64,000 bases of DNA from PALSA-894 sp963734185 (GTDB lineage Bacteria > Pseudomonadota > Alphaproteobacteria > Rhizobiales > Xanthobacteraceae), in contig CAVTGA010000001.1 in the NCBI GenBank assembly GCA_963734185.1, positions 3,038,001 through 3,102,000 of the forward strand, read 5' to 3'. A program made the position numbers and the translations under genes. Numbering within the stretch: position 1 is the stretch's first letter; every line of letters starts with the position of its first letter. The notes beneath the pieces are model-generated. The model was not told where the DNA came from. It saw only the letters and a program-made list of their open reading frames with translations, and did not search any database. This document shows positions 48,912-55,023 of this stretch, in pieces.

Positions 48912-49949
48912 CTACTGGCGATAGCCGTAAGCCTTGTTCCAGTCGTCGGTCCAAGGCTTGAAGATCTTCTCGATCTCGGCGTCGTCGGAGTACCAGGTCT
49001 TGATCGCCTTGGCGTCGACGCCCGGCGGCATCGGGGCCTGCGCCAGGGAGGAGAACGAGCCGAGCTGGACCATCAGCGCCTGGCCCTCGCGCGACAGCGC
49101 CCAGTCGAGGAACAGCCTGGCGGCATTGGGGTGGCCTGCGCCCTTGGCGATCCCGGCACAGAAGACCGTGACCGGGACACCCTCGGGCGCAAAGAACCAC
49201 TTGAGCGGTGCGCCTTGAGCGGCGAGCGGGATCGCGAGATTGGTCACCAGCGGCGCAATCGCGATCTCGCCGCGGATCATGGCGTCGACCATCGGGGCCT
49301 GGCTCGGAAACAGCGCCGGCTTGAGCGCCGCCTGCTTGGTCCAATAGTCCTCGCCCAGCACCTTGCGTTCGAACATGGCGCGGTTGAAGGGTGCGCCGCC
49401 GGACGCGATGATGGTCTGCCCGAGACGCAGCTTGCCGAACTCGGGCTTCACCAGATCGGCCCAGGACTTGGGCGGGTCCTTCACCAGTTCGGAATTGTAC
49501 GTGATGGTCCAGGCGTTGCCGGAGCGCGGCCACAGCCGGTCGGCCGTGCGCGTCACCGCGGCATAGTCTCCGGCGTTGGGCGGCGCATAGGGCGCGAACA
49601 GCTCGATCATGGCGCGCGCCTGCACCCGGTCGGAGATGTCGATGACGTCGGCGATCATCCGGTTGGCCGCCGCCTCGGTCTTGATGCGCGTGATCAGCTG
49701 GCCGGTCGGCGCGCGCACGATCTCGATCTGGATACCGGGGAAGCGCTCGGCAAAGCGCTTGGCGACGGCCTGCTCGGTGTCGAGGAAGTTGGCGGTGTAG
49801 AGGACGATCCTGCCCTCCTTCCTGGCCGCGGCCAGCAACTCGGCCGACGGCACGAAGTCGGCCTCGGCCGCATGAGCGGCGCAGGCGAACAACAAGGCGG
49901 CGGACACGGCGGTGGAGCCGCGGCGCCATTGCAGTGTGAATGGTCGCAT
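48912..49949 (-). CDS. ABC transporter substrate-binding protein (Fe3+/thiamine-type, family 1)
   Basis: Periplasmic binding protein of 345 residues with signal peptide (about residues 1-28, ending AAHAAEA). The N-terminus LLAAARKEGRIVLYTANFLDTEQAVAKRF and the clamp region YTNSELV-like TITYNSELVKDPPKSW match the FbpA/AfuA/ThiB group. No permease or ATPase genes adjoin it; it is paired only with the MetE-like gene downstream. Ligand unknown. Confidence 0.85.
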   Translation of the reverse strand: MRPFTLQWRRGSTAVSAALLFACAAHAAEADFVPSAELLAAARKEGRIVLYTANFLDTEQAVAKRFAERFPGIQIEIVRAPTGQLITRIKTEAAANRMIADVIDISDRVQARAMIELFAPYAPPNAGDYAAVTRTADRLWPRSGNAWTITYNSELVKDPPKSWADLVKPEFGKLRLGQTIIASGGAPFNRAMFERKVLGEDYWTKQAALKPALFPSQAPMVDAMIRGEIAIAPLVTNLAIPLAAQGAPLKWFFAPEGVPVTVFCAGIAKGAGHPNAARLFLDWALSREGQALMVQLGSFSSLAQAPMPPGVDAKAIKTWYSDDAEIEKIFKPWTDDWNKAYGYRQ

Positions 49950-50044
49950 GATTGCCGTCCCCCGTTGGCGGTCACGTCCCCTGTCATAATGCCACGGGTG
50001 AGCTCAGCGGCAATGCCGAGGCGCAACGCTGCAGCGGCGAGCCC

Positions 50045-50479
50045 TCAATTCCTGCGGAAGGCGGTCTCGTCGTTGGCGCTGATCGGTGGCAGCAGCGGCT
50101 CGCCGCTCGGTGCGACCGTGACCGCCGGCGGCGGCACCTGCGGCGCGGGCCGCGGCGCGACCGCTACCGGCGCGTCTTTCTTCTGCCGTCCGCGCGGCCC
50201 GGCCGGCGCCGGCGCGGCAAGCGGCGCAAGCTCGACGATGACCGGATTGGGCCAATGCTCGTTGGCGGTGCCGGTCGCGGCATCGACGCCGAGCCCGATC
50301 ACGCCGCCGACCAGCACATTGCCGATAACGCCGGCGGCGCCCGCGCCGGCAACGCGCGTCTTCACCGCGACGGTGATCGGCTGATAGCCCGCCTTGGTGA
50401 ACGGCGCGTCGAACTCGTCATAGCGGCCGAACTGCAGCTGGCACGGTGTGACGCAGCCCGGCCCCTTGGTGGTGCGCAT
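50045..50479 (-). pseudogene. Truncated PEGA-type lipoprotein remnant
   Basis: The 144-residue frame opens inside what should be a PEGA-like domain (MRTTKGPGCVTPCQLQFGRYDEFDAPFTKAGYQ) and continues with GVIGNVLVGGVIGLGVDAATG and HWPNPVIVELAPL, phrases of a known rhizobial lipoprotein type. The lipoprotein signal and the first part of the domain are absent: an in-frame stop lies 12 bases before the ATG and the next ribosome-site-like AAGGAG is over 20 bases away. A proline/alanine-rich tail follows. Most likely a gene cut at its 5' end. Confidence 0.5.
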
Positions 50480-50671
50480 CTCGCAGTGACTTCAAATAGC
50501 TCCTTGTGAAGACGAGGCCTTCAGCCAGCCCCAGGGTGAGTATGGTCCCTTTCGCGGCCATCGGCGGCCTCTTGGAGAGGCCGAGGTCCGTACTTCTCCT
50601 AATTAGCGACATCGATCCTTGCCGACGCGCGGCAGTTGCGTAAGAATACCTCACGCTGGGAGGGTCCGTTA

Positions 50672-51250
50672 ATGCGTTATTTGGTAAGTGCGGCGGCGCT
50701 GGCCGTGGCGTTGGGCGGTTGTGCGTCGAAGTCGAGCGACATCACACCCGCTTACATCTCACCGATCATGTATCAAAACCACAGCTGCCCTCAGCTTGCA
50801 CAGGAAGCACAGGGCGTCTCGGCTCGCGCCGCTCAAGTATCAGGTGCACAGGATCAGAAGCGGACCAACGATCAAATCGCGACTGGTGTCGCCGTCGTCA
50901 TTTTCTGGCCAGCTGCATTCCTCGTCGGCGGCGATGGTCCTATGGCTGCAGAACTCGCGCAGTTGAAAGGCCAAATGGTCGCGATCGAGCAGGCGTCGAT
51001 CCAGAAGCGCTGCGGCATCACGTTTCAGCGGACCGCAAGCGCGGGCGAGCCAACCAACGCGTACGCCGTGCAACAGGCGCCGCCCGAGCCGCCGCCCGCC
51101 AGGAGCAAGCAATCAAATACTCCGCGAACGAAAAATCCAGCAAGCCGTACGCCGACGCCACCACTAGCGCCGCCTCCGCAAACGGTCGTGATCGAGCCGC
51201 CGCCACCGACGTTGAGCGAAGGCGATCAAACAATGATGCGGCGGAACTAG
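50672..51250 (+). CDS. Putative lipoprotein, unknown function
   Basis: A 192-residue protein with lipoprotein signal peptide (MRYLVSAAALAVALGGCASKSS, lipobox LGGC). The conserved body SSDITPAYISPIMYQNHSC and GVAVVIFWPAAFLVGGDG..MAAELAQLKGQMVAIEQASIQKRC recurs in many alphaproteobacteria; it is often misnamed as a transporter part. The C-terminal 70 residues are proline-rich and low complexity. GGGAGGG precedes the ATG with about nine bases between. Confidence 0.75.
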   Translation: MRYLVSAAALAVALGGCASKSSDITPAYISPIMYQNHSCPQLAQEAQGVSARAAQVSGAQDQKRTNDQIATGVAVVIFWPAAFLVGGDGPMAAELAQLKGQMVAIEQASIQKRCGITFQRTASAGEPTNAYAVQQAPPEPPPARSKQSNTPRTKNPASRTPTPPLAPPPQTVVIEPPPPTLSEGDQTMMRRN

Positions 51251-51393
51251 GTCACTGACTGCGGCAGCGTAGGCTAGCGAACGGGTCAGAGAGACGTTCC
51301 CGCTCCTAGAAAACGGGCGTTTCGCTCATATCGAGCAAACTGGCAGTGACCGTGCGCGCCTGGAAGCGACATCAGCCAGTAGATCATATTGAT

Positions 51394-51411
51394 GTTATCA
51401 TTTTTGATAAC
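51394..51411. promoter_or_regulatory. Inverted repeat upstream of the AbiE operon, probable operator
   Basis: GTTATCA-TTTT-TGATAAC is a perfect 7-base inverted repeat with a 4-base spacer, ending 13 bases before the abiEi ATG in an AT-rich stretch unlike the surrounding DNA. AbiEi antitoxins of the studied Streptococcus system bind inverted repeats in their own promoter and autorepress; this is the obvious candidate here (inference). Confidence 0.55.
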
Positions 51412-51424
51412 TAGAATATGAGAT

Positions 51425-51976
51425 ATGCGCCGCCGCGACCTCGTGCAGAAGCTCACCGACGTGGATCGGCGCGGGGTCTGGGCCTTCACCCCGGCGACCT
51501 TCTCGGCTCTGCTGGGACATCCCGAACCGAACTATCTCAGGCTCAGGATGAAGCGCTTGGCCGACGAGGGCGTCCTGGTGCGAGCCGCGCGCGGGGTGTA
51601 CGTCAATCCGCATGCGCGCTCGATGCCGAACGACGTGCGCGCCGGGCTGATCCGCTTCCTGCGTCCACGCGAGATCACCTATGTGAGCCTGGAAAGCAAA
51701 TTGTCGGAGGCCGGCGTGATCTCGCAGATCGCGACGACGTTGACCTGCATGACGACGGGCTCGCCCGGCCGCTTCGACACGCCGTGGGGCGCGGTCGAGT
51801 TCACCCACACGGATCGTTTCATCGCGATCGGGACCGACGTGCATCGGCGAGACGACGGCACGCTGCACGCGACCGTGGAACGCGCGGCGCGCGACCTGCG
51901 CCGGGTCGGGCGCAATACGGGTCTGATCGACGCGGAGACGCTGGCCGAAGCGATCGGCGAAGAAAGAAGCCCGTGA
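51425..51976 (+). CDS. abiEi: AbiEi-type antitoxin / transcriptional repressor
   Basis: A 183-residue protein with an N-terminal winged helix (FTPATFSALLGHPEPNYLRLRMKRLADEGVLVRAARGVYVNPHA) and the AbiEi C-terminal domain (THTDRFIAIGTDV, DDGTLHATVERAARDLRR). In the type IV AbiE system it neutralises the nucleotidyltransferase toxin and represses its own operon. Its TGA overlaps the GTG of the toxin gene. Probable inverted-repeat operator just upstream. Confidence 0.82.
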   Translation: MRRRDLVQKLTDVDRRGVWAFTPATFSALLGHPEPNYLRLRMKRLADEGVLVRAARGVYVNPHARSMPNDVRAGLIRFLRPREITYVSLESKLSEAGVISQIATTLTCMTTGSPGRFDTPWGAVEFTHTDRFIAIGTDVHRRDDGTLHATVERAARDLRRVGRNTGLIDAETLAEAIGEERSP

Positions 51977-52896
51977 ACCGCAAGGCCGCCAGCTTCAGGG
52001 GCGCCGTCGCCGATTTCATGGCAGAACGCGGCATTGCGGCCGAGATGGAGCAGAACCTGATCAAGGAGGCGATCCATCTTCATGTGCTCTCGGCGTTGTC
52101 GGATGCCGGCGTGCTTCGTCACGTTGTGTTTCAGGGGGGCACGGCGCTGCGTCTTTGCTACGGCGGAGAACGCTACAGCGAGGATCTCGACTTCGTGTGC
52201 GGAAAGGCCGGCGCCTACGTCAAGGACCTCGAATTCGAGCAGTTGGTGCGCGGCGCCTTGGAGGCGACACGGAAATCGCTGCAGCACGATTTCGCGATCG
52301 ATGCAGAGCAGATCACGCTCAAGCAACCTGCGCGTCTCGCGGCGATCAAGGACGATCCCGTTGCGGTCGCTGCTTGGCAGATCGTCGTGCCGGTCGATCC
52401 GACGCCGCGGTCGCCGAAGTCCCGCGTCAAGATCGAATTCGCCAATGTGCCGTCCCACCACAGCGGGCCGAACGTCGCCAAGGCGGCGCAGGGCCTGGTG
52501 CAGGTGCAAGACGTCATCCTCAGCGTCGAGAGCGCCAACGAAATCCTGGCCGACAAGGCGGTCGCGCTGACGGCGCGGCCAGTGATGAAATACCGCGACG
52601 TCTGGGATGTCTGGTATCTGGTCGACAGGCTGAATGCCACGGCCGACCGTGACATGGTCGGCCGGAAGTTCGCCGACTACGATGTTTCCGATGCCGCGAC
52701 GAAGGCGCAGCGACGGATCGACGAACTGGCGAAGAGTTCTTCCGCGAATTCGTTTCTCGACGAGATGCGACGTTTCCTGCCGGCAAAGCGCGTCGCCGAA
52801 ATGAGCGACGCGGGCTTGCATCGTGTGGTGCTTGCGGCAAGCGATGGACTGCTGCGGCGCGCGGTTCTTCCAATGTCGGCAAAATTTAGAGCATGA
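51973..52896 (+). CDS. abiEii: AbiEii-type nucleotidyltransferase toxin
   Basis: A 307-residue nucleotidyltransferase. The catalytic core GGTALRLCYGGERYSEDLDFV supplies the GG-S and D-x-D elements, and the C-terminal part with ILADKAVALTARPVMKYRDVWDVWYLVDRL is typical of AbiEii/AbiGii. The family protects against phage by modifying an RNA target and stopping growth. It starts at GTG overlapping the antitoxin stop. The last two codons and the stop (AGA GCA TGA) lie inside a dispersed repeat, so the natural C-terminus may have been replaced by it. Confidence 0.85.
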   Translation: MNRKAASFRGAVADFMAERGIAAEMEQNLIKEAIHLHVLSALSDAGVLRHVVFQGGTALRLCYGGERYSEDLDFVCGKAGAYVKDLEFEQLVRGALEATRKSLQHDFAIDAEQITLKQPARLAAIKDDPVAVAAWQIVVPVDPTPRSPKSRVKIEFANVPSHHSGPNVAKAAQGLVQVQDVILSVESANEILADKAVALTARPVMKYRDVWDVWYLVDRLNATADRDMVGRKFADYDVSDAATKAQRRIDELAKSSSANSFLDEMRRFLPAKRVAEMSDAGLHRVVLAASDGLLRRAVLPMSAKFRA

Positions 52897-52926
52897 TCCG
52901 ATTCTATTTGAGCGGATCATGCTCTA
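52887..52926. repeat. Palindromic repeat, AGAGCATGATCC family (short form)
   Basis: Arms TAGAGCATGATCCG (52887-52900) and CGGATCATGCTCTA (52913-52926), a perfect 14-base inverted repeat with a 12-base loop. It sits between abiEii and the amidotransferase gene and contains the abiEii stop codon. Confidence 0.85.
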
Positions 52927-52958
52927 GACTGGCGCGAAAGGAAGACGAGGTCGCCGCC

Positions 52959-53885
52959 ATGTGCCGGGCTCTCATCTATCTCGGTCGTCCCATCCCGCTC
53001 GACAATCTCCTGTTCCGGCCGGAAAGCTCGCTGGTCAACCAGGCGCTGCTGCCGCGCAAGCTGCAGATGCTGAACCTCGCAGGCTTCGGCATGATGGCGT
53101 GGGACAGCCGGTCGCATCACCCGGAAGTGCCGTTTCGCTATGCGACCCCGTCGCTGCCGGTGTTTGATCGCAATCTTCGGGCTCTGGCGACAAAGCTCAC
53201 GCCTGAATGCGTTATCGCGCATGTTCGCGGCGTTGCGTATGCGCCGACGTCGCACGTGTCGGAGATCAACACGCATCCGTTCTGCTTCGATCGTTGCACG
53301 ATCGCGCTGGCGCACAATGGCGATCTGTACCGCATCGACGACATGAAGCGCGATCTGCTGAACCACATTCGACCGGACATGGCACGGCACATCGCAGGCT
53401 CGACCGACAGCGAGTGGATCTATGCCTTGATCCTGTCGCTGCTCGACGATCCGCACGCCTCGCCCGACGGTGAGGAACTGCTGAGCGCGGTGCGGCGCGC
53501 GCTTGCGATCATGCGGGACATCCGGGCCAAGCACGGAATAACGATTTCATCATCGGTGAATCTGTTCATCACCACCGGCGAGAAGGTGTTGGGCGTGCGC
53601 TATTGCTTCGATTTCGGATGCTATCCGAGCGAGCGACCGGAGCAAGTCCACGAAGCCAACCTGTCGTATCTGAGCCTGTGGTATACGACGGGCCGGGATT
53701 TCGGCTTCTACGACGGCGAGTGGAAGATGATCGGCGGCGAGGAGACCGCCGACTCGCTGCTGATCGCATCGGAACCGCTGACGCATGATACCGCGGCCTG
53801 GTTGGAGGTCCCGGAATACTGCGCCGTGTTCGGCTCGCTGCGCGGCGACCAGCCGGCGATCGAGGTGCATCCGCTGAACTTGTGA
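52959..53885 (+). CDS. Class II glutamine amidotransferase (YafJ-like)
   Basis: Ntn-type glutaminase domain protein of 308 residues. The second residue is the catalytic cysteine (MCRALIYLG), and the NTHPF, ALAHNGDLY and STDSEWIYALILS segments shape the glutamine pocket (GTD-like STDSE). A stand-alone glutaminase domain of this kind is related to YafJ and EgtC; no synthase partner is adjacent. The ATG is chosen because it places Cys2 as in all members; the longer upstream frame translates the repeat. Confidence 0.88.
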   Translation: MCRALIYLGRPIPLDNLLFRPESSLVNQALLPRKLQMLNLAGFGMMAWDSRSHHPEVPFRYATPSLPVFDRNLRALATKLTPECVIAHVRGVAYAPTSHVSEINTHPFCFDRCTIALAHNGDLYRIDDMKRDLLNHIRPDMARHIAGSTDSEWIYALILSLLDDPHASPDGEELLSAVRRALAIMRDIRAKHGITISSSVNLFITTGEKVLGVRYCFDFGCYPSERPEQVHEANLSYLSLWYTTGRDFGFYDGEWKMIGGEETADSLLIASEPLTHDTAAWLEVPEYCAVFGSLRGDQPAIEVHPLNL

Positions 53886-53928
53886 TGCAGGCTGTTTCCC
53901 GCTCGTCCCGCAGCGCTCCAAACTGCGC

Positions 53929-54972
53929 TCAGGTGACGAACGGCGAGACCGTTTTCCCGCTTCCGGCGCGCAACTGCTGGAACACGCGTGAAAGCCCGAC
54001 CAGGCGCTTCAGGTGGTTCGTTGTGCGCGCCACCATGGCGGCCTGGTGCTCGGTAATCGCCGTCAGAAAAGCGAATGCGGTCTGATCGAAGCCGAGATAG
54101 AGCTCGAGAAATGCTGCCCGTGGCAGCTCCAGCAGCACGGCATTCTCGCACACCACATAGTCGGCGCTGACCGGGCGATTCTCGATCACCGGACTCACAT
54201 TGCAAAAACAGCCGGGTCCGCGCACGTTCATCAGATGGATGCGCCCGCCGTCAGCATGACCCGACGCGACGGCGCCGCGGACCACCACATAGGCATGCTC
54301 CGGGGATTGATCGCGGGAGACAAGCGGATGGCCGCGGGCCGGGCGAATGACCCTGGCGCGCGCCTGCACCGCGGCGATGCTGGCCGGATCGAAGCCGCCG
54401 AAGCAGGGAAGGACGGGCAGAAACGCGCCGACATCGAATCCGTTGGGCGCCCCTCCCTCGAGGCCTTCCCTGGGCGCCGACGGCAGTTGCGACATTTCAT
54501 AAGGACTGTCGCCGCGTATTGCTGCTTCGTGGATTCTGCCGTGCAAGGCGCGCAGGCGTCCTGCCAGGACGAGCGCCAGTTGCCGAAACATCTTGAATGC
54601 GCCGGGGCGGAGCTGGGCCAGCGCGGCGCTGAGGAAACGCCAGTCCGCGTAGATCGCCTCGACCGGCCCCGTGGCCGTCACGGTGGCGCTGCGTGGAACC
54701 GATCGGAGCAGCGCCAATTCGCCGTGCGTGCTGCCGGGTCCAAGCTCGGCGATCAGGGCCTCGCCCCCTCCCGGCAGCTTGGTGGTGACACGAACCTCTC
54801 CGTTCACGATGAAGTAGATACCGTCCGGCTCCGCTCCCTGGCGGATGAGCGCCTGCCCGGCGGTGAAATTCAATAACTGCAAGCCAAGCGCGACGTCGGC
54901 CCGTTCTTGGTCGTCGAGGTCGGCATAGGGCGGCACCGAGGCCAGACGCGCGATCAATTCCGGGTCCGTCAT
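53929..54972 (-). CDS. Protein with two cyclic-nucleotide-binding domains and no DNA-binding domain
   Basis: A 347-residue protein. The first cNMP-binding domain (about 15-140) has LIRQGAEPDGIYFIVNGEVRV and the phosphate-cassette-like GSTHGELALLRSVPRSATVTA; the second (about 190-310) is more divergent, with GHPLVSRDQSPEHAYVVVRGAVASG, and lacks an obvious cassette. No helix-turn-helix is visible, so it is not a Crp-type regulator. It follows the FAD-cNMP fusion gene by 51 bases in the same operon and may be its partner. TGGGA lies close to the ATG. Confidence 0.78.
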   Translation of the reverse strand: MTDPELIARLASVPPYADLDDQERADVALGLQLLNFTAGQALIRQGAEPDGIYFIVNGEVRVTTKLPGGGEALIAELGPGSTHGELALLRSVPRSATVTATGPVEAIYADWRFLSAALAQLRPGAFKMFRQLALVLAGRLRALHGRIHEAAIRGDSPYEMSQLPSAPREGLEGGAPNGFDVGAFLPVLPCFGGFDPASIAAVQARARVIRPARGHPLVSRDQSPEHAYVVVRGAVASGHADGGRIHLMNVRGPGCFCNVSPVIENRPVSADYVVCENAVLLELPRAAFLELYLGFDQTAFAFLTAITEHQAAMVARTTNHLKRLVGLSRVFQQLRAGSGKTVSPFVT

Positions 54973-55023
54973 GGCCGGTCCCAGTGCCGCCGTCGTCGAT
55001 CCGGCATGGAGGGCATTTGGCGT

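Noticed and set aside
52893..52958. MIRFYLSGSCS extension of the amidotransferase
   Set aside because: Translation of the AGAGCATGATCC repeat; it would bury the catalytic Cys that must be residue 2.
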